From: Mesostigma viride
Taxonomy: Eukaryota > Streptophyta > Mesostigmatophyceae > Mesostigmatales > Mesostigmataceae
Reading direction: 5' to 3'
NCBI GenBank assembly: GCA_009746045.1
Contig: RPFO01001598.1
Location: 1 to 64,000 of the forward strand
Length of the DNA: 64,000 bases
Position 1 is the stretch's first letter; the number at the start of each line of letters is the position of its first letter. Below, in pieces: positions 12,222 to 21,488 of this stretch. The notes beneath the pieces are model-generated. The model did no database searches. It was not told the DNA's origin and saw nothing but the letters and a program-made list of their open reading frames with translations. The position numbers and the translations under genes are program-made.

Positions 12222-13055
12222 ATGTCAGCCGAAGCTCGGGCAGAAACGCCTGAGTTGTCTTCTCCCAACCGCCAAGCTACACCGGAGCCGCCGGCGCGCG
12301 AGAGCTCTTTCTATCCCTATACTCATCGGTCCAACGCCTCTACCTTCGTGCAAGCGGCATACGTTGCGCGGGGACTTGCTGAGGGTGGGTGGGTGGCTGT
12401 GTTCGGAAACGCAGCAGGGCCGTCTGCGAACGACCCGGTGGTGATGAGGATAAGGGCGACGACGTCGCCAGGTGAGACCGGGAGAGTGGCCACGGAGCGT
12501 CTCGTAGGTATACGAGACGAGATTGCTTCGTTGATTTACAGTCTGGAGGTCGCATACCAGGGCGGTCACGTGACAATTCAAGCGCTAGACTTGGCACGAG
12601 AAACGCTGAGTCAGCTGACGGCCATCTGTTTAGATGGTGCCAGATTGTACAATCACTGGGTGGCGACGAGCTCTTTGGGAGAGGGCACTGACGCGTCGCA
12701 CATTATTCGGGACGCGCAGACGCGCGAGGAAGACAACCCGTGGGATTCCGCAGAGGTCGTTGCTCAAACCTGCGAGCACTTGGTCAACATATTGATCCAG
12801 GAGTCGCGGGGGCACGCAGACCACTGGGTTATCACCACACGTCCGCCAGGCATCTGGTCAACGTTGGACACGCCCAGAGTGCATAGGGCGCCGGGGGCAA
12901 CGGGGCCAACCGTGACGGTAATCACCGGTCGCGAGGTGACCGACGAGGAGTTCCACGACCAGTTTGTGGACCGACCAACAGGCATCATCGCCAGGTCGTC
13001 GCAGCAAATCGACGAGGGCGACGGTACGAACGAGGGGTATATGCAGGCTCTGTGA
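12222..13055 (+). CDS. Hypothetical protein, 277 aa
   Basis: Open frame starting MSAEARAETPELSSPN; the frame is open further upstream to 12114, but the ATG at 12222 follows a stretch of less protein-like composition and is preferred. The N-terminal 45 residues are Ser/Pro/Thr-rich and look disordered. The rest is a mixed alpha-helical-looking domain with LVGIRDEIASLIYSLEVAYQ and AEVVAQTCEHLVNILIQES. I recognise no family, no membrane segment and no catalytic motif. The last four codons and the stop lie inside the giant inverted repeat (from 13039), so the original C-terminus was probably replaced when that repeat arrived. It could be a host gene remnant or part of an unrecognised mobile element. 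No intron is needed to read it. Confidence 0.4.
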   Translation: MSAEARAETPELSSPNRQATPEPPARESSFYPYTHRSNASTFVQAAYVARGLAEGGWVAVFGNAAGPSANDPVVMRIRATTSPGETGRVATERLVGIRDEIASLIYSLEVAYQGGHVTIQALDLARETLSQLTAICLDGARLYNHWVATSSLGEGTDASHIIRDAQTREEDNPWDSAEVVAQTCEHLVNILIQESRGHADHWVITTRPPGIWSTLDTPRVHRAPGATGPTVTVITGREVTDEEFHDQFVDRPTGIIARSSQQIDEGDGTNEGYMQAL

Positions 13056-15092
13056 AACAAAACTCAGGCCCATTGGGCCACTGGAGCTATTTTTCATTAG
13101 CATCACAATTACAACGCAGTACAACGCAGTGGGAAAAATGAGAGCCCTTCACAACATGACGCAACGACACGAGCCCCATAAACGGGGCCATAGTGAGCTT
13201 GGAGGGTCAAAACGTTGAAAATAGGTGTTGTATAAGTTATACAGCATCAAACATGCATCAACCATGCATCAAACATCATGACTGGATGACCTAATATGAC
13301 TGAATCAGGCAGCCATAGCCAAAGCATCATCCACTCTCACAACGTGTTGAGCACATGCCTCGTGGGAACGGAGGTGCTGAGTTTTCATTCCATAACGCGT
13401 GCAATACTGAAAGAAAGAGGCACGTGTAATGCAAGGCTTGGATAGGTTGAGTGATCCATGAGCTTACATGCAGGCAATTAAGATGACGCTGGAATGCATG
13501 CTAGCAAATGGTGGCAAGATGCTAACAACACATGATTATACACCATGATTATGGGCACCTAGCTGGTCTAGATCTTCTTGCACAATCAACGCAGTATAAA
13601 CCATCAACATCCAATCCTCACGATATATGCACGGCTTGACGACGTATACAGCACCTAAATACTGCACAACTGCAACCTGCTATGGCTGACATGCAAGCAA
13701 CGTCGAGTACATAGGATGGCGGTCTTAGAGAGGCTGGGCAGAGGTCGGTAAAAATAAGTGGAAAACTGGCAGAAACTAGGTAGAAACACGATATACTTAC
13801 GCCTGCAAGCACTATTGAGCCGGTGGCAGAGGCCATTTCCAGGAAAATACAGCATACCGTAGCAATAGCCACGGTCACGCCTTACGCTATTTGCAGGCAC
13901 CATCATGCCCGGCGCTACCCAATAAAAGACTGCACAAATCTCGGTTTAGCCGAGAGTCCGGACGTTCGGAATCAATAAACATGTGTTAAGAAGTCGAAAC
14001 ACCATGGAAATACCAAGCATGGTGCCGCAGCAGACCCGAGTCTTGACATAATAATATTAAATTAAATTAAATTAAATTATAACATGCCTCCGTTGGGAGA
14101 TCATGTAGCACATATTCCTTAATGGATGGGTGGGATGGAAGGAGCCGCGTAATCGAACTAACCTAACTCTAATCTAGCTAGTCTAGAAAAATCCTAGCTA
14201 CCCTACTCATCAAAACGCCTCCTCCGCTTGGGGGGAGGTGGTTTGCCCACAGCTAGGGTCGGGCGTGTGAGCCTTGACAATCCTCTTCCACCGCGTCTTG
14301 TTCTGCATGGCAGTCCAAAGAAGGGAGAGAGAGTGGATGCGGTATTCAAACTGGGCTGGGACCAGTAGGTCATCCAGCAACATCTGTACGTAGTTCGTGA
14401 CATGTTTCCCTACCTTTTTGGGAATGTCCTTGGGGCCAGGCCAGGTCAGAATGTGCCGTCCTGGCTGGCCAAGCCGCTGGGGGCCTGCCAGACCAAGGGC
14501 GGTGTCGACCTGCATGGCTAGTGCGAGCAAGGTGTCCTACAAATGCTATCCTACGCTGTCTAATCTTGTCCGAAATACGAGGCATGCCCTGATACAAAGA
14601 CTCTGAGGACGGGCGCTTGGAAAACCCTACGTTCAGGACCTGTCGGAGCATCCTGTAAACTGTGCCGTCTAGCCTAGCTGCCAGTGTGGGTGTGATTGTC
14701 CACGCCTCGGCGCCATACTGTACGTGAGCACCGTAAGGACGAGGACCTTGAAGAGCATGCGCTTGCGGTGGTCGCCCAGGCCCTTGGAGCGCCAGTAGGT
14801 GTTGAGCGAACGAAGCCTAGCCCAGGCCAGGCCGATGCGGGTGTCTACATCGTCGGCGGTGTCAGGGAGCCAGCTCCCTACTGTAACAGCTTGAAGCGAT
14901 CGCGGAACGGGACCGTCGTCCCGTCGAGCTGAGGCGCGGCAGTGGCGGTGTACTGGAGGCCCCAATCACCATCGCCTCAGTTTTGACACTAATCTCGGCC
15001 AACCCCACCGCCCTCGCCTCCAGGCCCAGACAGTCCAGCCAGGTCTGAATGTGCTCGAGGCGCGCGATGAGGAGTGGTGTCATCCGCATAAA

Positions 15093-15692
15093 TCAGGTCG
15101 GCCAGGCGGTAGCCAGGTTTATATCCCCGCCGTGCGCGCTCTCGTTAAGGATGTCCAAGCCTGGCTCGAACCCCTTAAGAGCAGTAAAGCGCGCACGTGC
15201 CCGACGCATGACGTGATCCACGACAATAATGAACAGGTATGGGGACAGGACACAACCTTGCCACACCCCGTGGTGAAGGGGGAATGGTGGGGTGGTGCCT
15301 TCCGCAGTCCGCACTACTGCCTGTGAGCCCTCATACAGTCGGCGAATGGCAGCAATAAACGCAGGTGGCACTCGATCCAGAGCTAGGATGGCCCAAAGAG
15401 CCTCCCATAGGACCGTGTCAAAGGCCTTGATATAGTCAACAAAAACGAAGACCAGCGGCAAACTGTCAGGGGGAAGGCGACGCACCTCCTCCATCAACCG
15501 GCGCGCGACAAACACAGCCATGACAGTGTTACGACCACGACGGAAACCCATCTGAGACTCACCCAGGTGGGGGTCCAGCGCGGCGCGGAGCCTGTGCAGC
15601 ATCATGCGCATGAAGACCTTCAGCGCGGCGCTCTGGAGGCAGACACCCCTGTAGTTACCGGGGTCAGCAGCAGAGCCCTTCTTGTACAGCAT
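15093..15692 (-). pseudogene. Reverse transcriptase domain of LINE family 1
   Basis: Frame holding RT blocks: GNYRGVCLQSAALKVF, ESQMGFRRGRNTVMAVF, the catalytic-Asp block FVDYIKAFDTV and GVWQGCVLSPYLFI. It would copy element RNA at a nicked target in the nucleus. The frame is lost just before the YADD box at 15079-15090, which is itself preserved in sequence, so this copy cannot make an intact enzyme. Truncation in the endonuclease and the 665-bp insertion upstream also disable it. Confidence 0.88.
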
Positions 15693-16426
15693 GACGCGGA
15701 TGGCCGTCTGCCACTCAGCAGGCGGAGGCTCGTCAGAAAGCAGAACACGGTTGCAGAACGCCAGCAGAAGATCCCTAACTGTCCGCCGGATCAGGGGTCT
15801 TCAGCAGCTCAGCAGAAAGGTGGTCGGCACTGACTGCCGCATCGTACCGCAGGCGAGCAAGGGCGCCGTCCAATTCCTTAATTCAAAGTGAAGGGGGGGA
15901 CGACGTCGTCAGTGGCAAGGCAGCCCTCCTGCAAGGCGGGGACTTGGTAGTCCGCGGCCGAGGAGGGGGGCGCTGGCGGCGGCGGGGGTCCGGCAACCCC
16001 GAGGCGGGCGGCCGTCTCGGGGTGAAGCGGCGGAGGGGGGGCGCGAGCCCCACCGGTCAAGGAAACATTGTGGGCCAACCGAGCGGTCAAGGCTGACCGG
16101 CGCCGTGCCGTCCCCCGTGTGCTCCACCGGGGTGCGCTGCCGCCGGCCGCCGAGCCGGTCGAGGTGGTAGTAACCACATGTCCTTGCCCTGGTTGCGAGC
16201 CTGGCAGGCCTTGGCATCCGCGATGCACTGGGCCGCCTCCGCGTCCTGAGCATGCTCGTAGGCCTCCACGAGGGCGGCCTTGAGCACTGGTTTCTGCAGC
16301 GGGTCCCGGTTACGCTTGATCGAGGCGGTGCCGGGCGGCCAAGACCTTGGGGTCCTGGCGGTAGAGCGGGCCGGGGCGGCGGCGGGGCATGGCCGGCAGG
16401 TGCCGGGCCGCCAGCAACGGGGCACG

Positions 16427-16504
16427 AGTTATATACAACGATTCCTTGCGGAATCGGTACTAAGCGCTTAGTACCGATTCCGCAAGGAATCGTTGTATAT
16501 AACT
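16427..16504. repeat. Perfect 78-bp palindrome, left end
   Basis: Runs from AGTTATATACAACG through the centre AAGCGCTT to CGTTGTATATAACT with no mismatch. Each half contains a smaller hairpin (GATTCC-TTGC-GGAATC), so a cruciform with side hairpins is possible. Confidence 0.95.
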
Positions 16505-16973
16505 AAAACTTTTGCTTGCGCCGGCAAGGCTAAGGCCGATACTAGTCGGGTCATCGAATTGGCTATTCGATTATCGAAGTTGCCTATTCGACCATCGAAC
16601 TTTCCTATTCGATTATCGAATTTTCCTTATTCGATTGTCGAAATTTCCTAGTCGACGGGGGGTCAGAGGCCAGCGGCCTATCATACTCGGTGCCCAGCGA
16701 GCCACCGAACTAGGCCTAGTCGATTATAGCGAGACATCGCGTGGAAATTAGCCGATTTCGGGGACTTAGCCGATTTTCGGAGCGACGTCGAACAACACAG
16801 ATGATTAGCCGGTTGAGCATACCATATCATAATTCGAATAGCTAGCGCTAGTACTCCACCTAGTAAGCGGAGAGCACTTGCCTATTTCGATTAACATATT
16901 AGGCCGAACGATTAGCGTCCGCAACGTTATTCGCATTACTAGGCGAAAAATCCACCCCCGGAACGATCCTAGC

Positions 16974-16986
16974 GGGATTCGAACCC
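16974..16986 (-). promoter_or_regulatory. tRNA-like B box inside the 665-bp element
   Basis: Minus strand GGGTTCGAATCCC matches the Pol III B-box consensus GGTTCGANTCC and sits in a tRNA-like 3' context. No matching A box or full cloverleaf was found, so a tRNA-derived fragment is the cautious reading. Confidence 0.5.
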
Positions 16987-17013
16987 GGGATGCCGGCGTG
17001 TCGCAACAGTCTT

Positions 17014-17091
17014 AGTTATATACAACGATTCCTTGCGGAATCGGTACTAAGCGCTTAGTACCGATTCCGCAAGGAATCGTTGTATATAACT
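17014..17091. repeat. Perfect 78-bp palindrome, right end
   Basis: Identical to 16427-16504 across all 78 bases. Confidence 0.95.
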
Positions 17092-17667
17092 GCACGGGCC
17101 GCAAAGGCCGCAAAAATGGCGGCGTTGGGGGCACCCTTGTCCAGCTCGTCGACGTCCGCCCGGGCGTCCAGGGCCGACAGGTACTCCCGTTGGCACCGGT
17201 TCCGCTCGTGTTCGGCGTCCGTCCAGTCCTCAGGATCTCCCTTGACCGGACGTAGAGCAGACCAGTCAGGGCAGACCACTGGGGCGCGGCGCGCGGGGAC
17301 GTGGAACCGGAGCCGAAGGGTCGCGCGCACCAACCGGTGGTCAGAGCACACCGTTTGCGTGTCAAACACTCGGGTGTCCAGGACCGAGGTGCACCTGGAC
17401 TGCCGTACCACCACGTAGTCCAAACAGGCCTGACCGCCGTTAGGGCCACGAAAAGTGACCAAGTCCTGTGAGGGACGTTGAAAGTGGCAGTTGACAGCAA
17501 CCATCCCGCTATCCCGCAAAAAGGCAGAAAACAGGGGAGTGTTGTCGTTAGCAGTAGTGTCAGCAGGCGCAAAGCGGCTGCCAGCAGTGCCCACGGGGAG
17601 CGTGGCATTGGCGTCGAGCAGCATAACCAAAAAGTGGCGGGCCGGAGTGACCCCCTCAAGGCTATGC
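17092..17667 (-). pseudogene. APE-type endonuclease C-terminal half of LINE family 1
   Basis: Frame with LLDANATL (the GDxNA block), FRGPNGGQACLDYVVV and SDHRLVRATL, the conserved C-terminal half of the exonuclease-endonuclease-phosphatase fold that nicks target DNA in LINE integration. The N-terminal half is absent because the insertion is 5'-truncated at 17667. The 665-bp element separates it from the RT. Confidence 0.85.
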
Positions 17668-18036
17668 GACGTAATAATATGTATGCCGGTTTCCAGGGTT
17701 TCCGCATGAAAGTTGGGTGAGAAACTGGAAAAAACTACGTTTCCTTTGCCCCAATACCTCAACAAACTCGTAGAAACCTAATTATCAACCTTTGAACGCA
17801 TCATCATGGTCGTGCCACCCAACAGCCACTGAAATTCGCGCAAAAACTGGCGAGATCTACCTGCCGCCATCGCCGTCGTCTTCACCTTCTTCCCGCAAAA
17901 ATGCCTGATTTCAGTGGTACATATTTGTTTGCAGCTGTCACAAAAAAAATACCAAAAATACCAGGATTTTTTCTTGAATTCTATGAGATGTTTCTGACCT
18001 ATGTTGAAAGTTTCAGACCAAAAATCGCATGTTTAA

Positions 18037-18121
18037 CCCGTGTTTTTTTACAACGCGATACATCGCGTTGTAGGGTTAGAACGCGATGTATTGCGTTGTA
18101 ATCTGACACGTGGCAAACCTA
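18037..18121 (+). repeat. 85-bp TTAA-bounded module at the palindrome centre
   Basis: CCCGTGTTTTTTTAC to GGCAAACCTA, bounded by TTAA at 18033-18036 and 18122-18125. Contains two short palindromes built on ACGCGATNNATCGCGT. It forms the loop of the giant inverted repeat. Matches 21793-21877 in reverse orientation at 84 of 85 bases. Confidence 0.85.
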
Positions 18122-19313
18122 TTAAAACATGCGATTTTTGGTCTGAAACTTTCAAAATAGGTCAGAAACATCTCATAGAATTCAAGAAAAAATCCTGGTA
18201 TTTTTGGTATTTTTTTTGTGACAGCTGCAAACAAATATGTACCACTGAAATCAGGCATTTTCGCGGGACGAAGGTGAAGACGACGGCGATGGCGGCAGGT
18301 AGATCTCGCCAGTTTTCGCGCGAATTTCAGTGGCTGTTGGGTAGCACGACCATGATGATGCGTTCAAAGGTTGATAATTAGGTTTCTACGAGTTTGTTGA
18401 GGTACTGGGGCAAAGGAAACGTAGTTTTTTCCATTTTCTCACCCAACTTTCATGCGGAAACCCTGGAAACCGGCATACATATTATTACGTCAAGACTCGG
18501 GTCTGCTGCGGCACCATGCTTGGTATTTCCATGGTGTTTCGACTTCTTAACACATGTTTATTCATTCCGAACGCCCGGACTCTCGGCTAAACCGAGATTT
18601 GTGCAGACTTTTATTGGGTAGCTCCGGGCATGATGGTGCCTGCAAATAGCGTAAGGCGTGACCGTGGCTATTGCTACGGTATGCTGTATTTTCCTGGAAA
18701 TGGCCTCTGCCACCGGCTCAATAGTGCTTGCAGGCGTAAGTATATCGTGTTTCTGCCTAGTTTCTGCCAGTTTTCCACTTATTTTTACCGACCTCTGCCC
18801 AGCCTCTCTAAGACCGCCATCCTACTCGACGTTGCTTGCATGTCAGCCATAGCAGGTTGCAGTTGTGCAGTATTTAGGTGCTGTATATACGTCGTCAAGC
18901 CGCGCATATGTCGTGAGGATTGGATGTTGATGGTTTATACTGCGTTGATTGTGCAAGAAGATCAGCTAGGTGCCCACAATCATGGTGTATAATCATGTGT
19001 TGTTAGCATCTTAATTGCCACCATTTGCTAGCATGCATTCCAGCGTCATCTTTGCCTGCATGTAAGCTCATGGATCACTCAACCTATCCAAGCCTTGCAT
19101 TACACGTGCCTCTTTCTTTCAGTATTGCACGCGTTATGGAATGAAAACCTAGCACCTCCGTTCCCACGAGGCATGTGCTCAACACGTTGTGAGAGTGGAT
19201 GATGCTTTGGCTATGGCTGCCTGATTCAGTCATATTAGGTCATCCAGTCGATCATGATGTTTGATGCATGTTTGATGCATGTATTAATTAATTATTAATT
19301 AATTATCAACATC

Positions 19314-19327
19314 ACTCCGTTGGGAGT
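19314..19327 (-). other. 3' hairpin of ORF1-only retroposon A
   Basis: ACTCC-GTTG-GGAGT on the plus strand, a 5-bp stem with a 4-nt loop, preceded in element sense by GTGCTACAT. The same motif recurs at 40565, 42574, 42661 and 47354, and with a CTCC/GGAG core in LINE family 1 at 14087, 25620, 47228 and 51313. Confidence 0.8.
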
Positions 19328-19737
19328 AGATGTAGCACATAGCCCTGAGAAGGGGCATATGGCTTTTAATACATTCTAGGCTACTTCATGCAAGGGTGGG
19401 AATGTAAGCTACCCCTGCTCTAGCTAGGTGCACCAAGGCACCTGCACCCTCATGGTCTATCACGCTATGCCCGGGTAAGGGGGGAGCATGCCTGTGAGGG
19501 AGGAAGATCATCATGGCTATACAAGAGCTAGGACATGGCTTCTCGACAGAGAGCATCTCTCTGCATGGCATAGCATGGCTAAATTCTTAATGCAACATCC
19601 ATGGGGGTCCCATTATAGACAAAGCATGGCTAAATGTTGAAGGCATCATCCATGGGTGCCATTATGGGCGCACATGCGCGTGGGCCACATGCTAGGCTAA
19701 GCCTTACTAATCTACACTACTGGTATATATATTCCTA

Positions 19738-21094
19738 GTCTGAGGTGGCAGGAGGGGGCTGCCAGGGCTTGTGGTCAACGTGGATGACCGCCCCCTCCAG
19801 TATACCGGCTTCCCCCGTGCGCTCTGCCGGAGCTGAAGGTAGGTCGGCCATAGCTCGCGTCGCCGTTGTTGCTGGGCCAGGGTCAAGTCGTCGTCCAGCG
19901 TGAAGCGAGTCTCCGAGAGCTTCTTGCGGCATTTAAGGAACGCCAGCTTGTCCGCCATGTACTTAAAGGTGAGGAGCACGGGTGCCGGGCCAGCCTTCCC
20001 CCGCGCGCGGGGGAGGCGGACAGCCGACATGTCCAGCTCACCAGTGAGTAACATGGGGGCAAGAATGGCGCGCTTAAATGCCTCAAGAAGGCTCGTGGAG
20101 GTCTCACCTGCCTGCTGGTCGAAGTGCTTGACGATGACATTGTGGCTGCGCCGCGCGATGTCGGCTTCCTCGCGAAGGTCGAGGGCTTGTTGCTTGAGTT
20201 GTGCCGAGATGGTGGAGGTGGTGGAGGTGGTGTGCTGCTTAAGCAAGTCCGCCCAGGTGGAGGGAGCATCGCCGGCCGGGCCAGCAGGCGCCGGCTGGGC
20301 GGCGATGTCCTTCACCGCCTGGGCGGTGAGGCCGGCGGTGTCATGCAAGCTCTCAAGGGCGTTGGCGGTGGCTTGAAGGCGGTGGTCGAGGTCGAGGAGC
20401 TGGGCTTTGATGTCGGCAGTGGAGGCGGAAATGGCAGTGGAGGTGGAGGCGGCGGCGGTGGAAATGTGAGGAAGTTCAGCAGTCAGCGTGCCGCCGATTG
20501 CTGCTATGTCGGCAGCAAGGGGGTCACGTGCTGCTGAAAGGCTTCCGTGAGGATGGAACGGAATGCGGGGGCGGAGATGGATGGAGCCCAGATCTCGCCG
20601 TCAGACTTCTGGAGAAGAGAGTTGAGGACGGCGTGTTGGAGTTGGGGGCGGGGACACCCGAACATCTGGCTGATGTTGTGCCAGCGTCGGCCGTCGTCGA
20701 CGAGGAGGCGTCCAGTGGCGTGGAGATGGAGGCACAGGTCGTAAAGCGAGGCGTAGTCCCCGAAGAAGATGTGATGCATAGCATCACTCGGAGAAATGGT
20801 GGTCCAGTCGTAATCATCGACCTGGAAAGGTTGGGGCCGAAAGCGCGGTTCCGAGAAGCGTGTTTCCGCCCAGCGTGGCCCTCCAGTTTTGTCGGCGGGG
20901 CGGGCGCGTTTAGGGTCAGGCGATGCCGATGGCGAGGCATTGAGGCCGGGAGGTTGCTGGGCGACCACCAGTGCACGACTAGTGTCACCGCTGCCTGCCG
21001 GATCTGGCGAAGCGGCAGCCTCAGCTGCCGCATTGTTGAAGGCGAGCGCATCCGCCACTGAACTGCGTTGCGTCGACGGGCGTTTGCTCGTCAT
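19738..21094 (-). pseudogene. LINE ORF1-type protein, copy A (frameshifted)
   Basis: Starts MTSKRPSTQRSS and reads to about 20504 in one frame, then continues in another (20348 to about 19738), so one frameshift separates N- and C-terminal parts. The N-terminal part is Ser/Pro/Ala-rich with a basic PDPKRARP segment. The middle has LTAQAVKDIAAQPAP and LREEADIARRSHNVIVKHF, suited to a helical oligomerisation region. The C-terminal part (AVRLPRARGKAGPAPVLLTF, DDDLTLAQQQRRRELWPTYL) resembles the RRM plus C-terminal domain of L1 ORF1p-like RNA-binding proteins. By family it would coat element RNA and chaperone it; that is inferred. Related copies occur at 40.7-50 kb. Confidence 0.75.
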
Positions 21095-21488
21095 ATATTG
21101 CGTTTTAGATTCGGAAAATTATATCAGCATGTGCGTCTTAGAAAGACGAAGCGATAGTGATATTCACGACTAAATTCGGTGCTCAAACGTGAAAGTTATG
21201 AGCTCCGACAGCCATGGCTACCTCGTGGCTCGTGGCTCTTATATGCGTCAATGCCTTTCATGGTCACTGATTACGACGATGCATGTATGATGCTGTATAA
21301 CTTATACAACACCTATTTTCAACGTTTTGACCCTCCAAGCTCACTATGGCCCCGTTTATGGGGCTCGTGTCGTTGCGTCATGTTGTGAAGGGCTCTCATT
21401 TTTCCCACTGCGTTGTAATTGTGATGCTAATGAAAAATAGCTCCAGTGGCCCAATGGGCCTGAGTTTTGTTTCACAGAGCCTGCATAT

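Larger units (their letters stand above)
16427..17091. mobile_element. 665-bp element with perfect 78-bp palindromic ends
   Basis: Inserted in the LINE with a 5-bp target duplication GCACG (16422-16426 and 17092-17096). Each end is the same perfect 78-bp palindrome, so the ends are direct and inverted repeats at once. The 509-bp interior has no ORF of note; it holds four copies of a roughly 24-bp unit (CCTATTCGATTATCGAA, 16560-16650) and a tRNA-like B box near the right end. It cannot code for its own movement. It does not match a named family that I know. Confidence 0.85.
14058..17667 (-). mobile_element. LINE (family 1), 5'-truncated, APE endonuclease and RT
   Basis: Non-LTR retrotransposon on the minus strand, inserted in the left arm of the inverted repeat with a 13-bp duplication GAC(A/G)TAATAATAT (14045-14057 and 17668-17680); the uninterrupted site is seen in the right arm near 18490. 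The 5' end falls inside the endonuclease domain (17092-17667: LLDANATL, CLDYVVV, SDHRLV). After a 665-bp insertion come a Pro/Arg-rich linker and reverse transcriptase (15093-15692: FVDYIKAFDTV, GVWQGCVLSPYLFI). The catalytic YADD is at 15079-15090 in another frame, so at least one frameshift lies between. The thumb (WARLRSLNTYWRSKGLG) is near 14.8 kb and the C-terminal region (IRQRRIAFVGHLART) near 14.5 kb. The 3' end has the hairpin CCTCC-GTTG-GGAG (plus sense, 14087-14099) and an AATTT-type tail. Dead copy. Confidence 0.9.
19285..21277 (-). mobile_element. ORF1-only non-LTR retroposon, copy A, full length
   Basis: 1993-bp minus-strand insertion in the right arm of the inverted repeat with an 11-bp target duplication GATGCATGTAT (19274-19284 and 21278-21288). 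From 5' to 3' it has a short leader, one LINE ORF1-type coding region (about 21094 to 19738), a 3' UTR, the hairpin ACTCC-GTTG-GGAGT (19314-19327) and a TTAA-type tail. No endonuclease or reverse transcriptase is present, yet both ends are intact, so it is a non-autonomous design and not a simple truncation. Confidence 0.88.
13039..21488. repeat. Giant inverted repeat (foldback-type), arms about 1.4 kb
   Basis: Left arm 13039-14057 plus 17668-18036; right arm 18122-19284 plus 21278-21488. The arms match as reverse complements end to end (outer edge ATATGCAGGCTCTGTG at 13039 and its complement ending at 21488), with small indels only. The left arm is interrupted by a LINE and the right arm by an ORF1-only retroposon, each with a target duplication that restores the arm. 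The centre is an 85-bp module. Unfilled length is about 2.9 kb. No transposase was found, and no target duplication is evident at the outer edges, so a foldback/MULE-like DNA element and a local inverted duplication both remain possible. Confidence 0.85.

Noticed and set aside
13618-13906. Short frames repeated in both arms (for example MMVPANSVRRDRGYC)
   Set aside because: Present because the arms are copies of each other; no family and no sign of coding selection.
16900-17091. A complete tRNA gene near the B box
   Set aside because: No A box, anticodon arm or matching acceptor stem could be laid out; only the T-arm-like part is convincing.
16427-17091. Miniature LTR (TRIM-type) element
   Set aside because: Ends are AG..CT and palindromic, and no primer-binding site or polypurine tract lies inside them.
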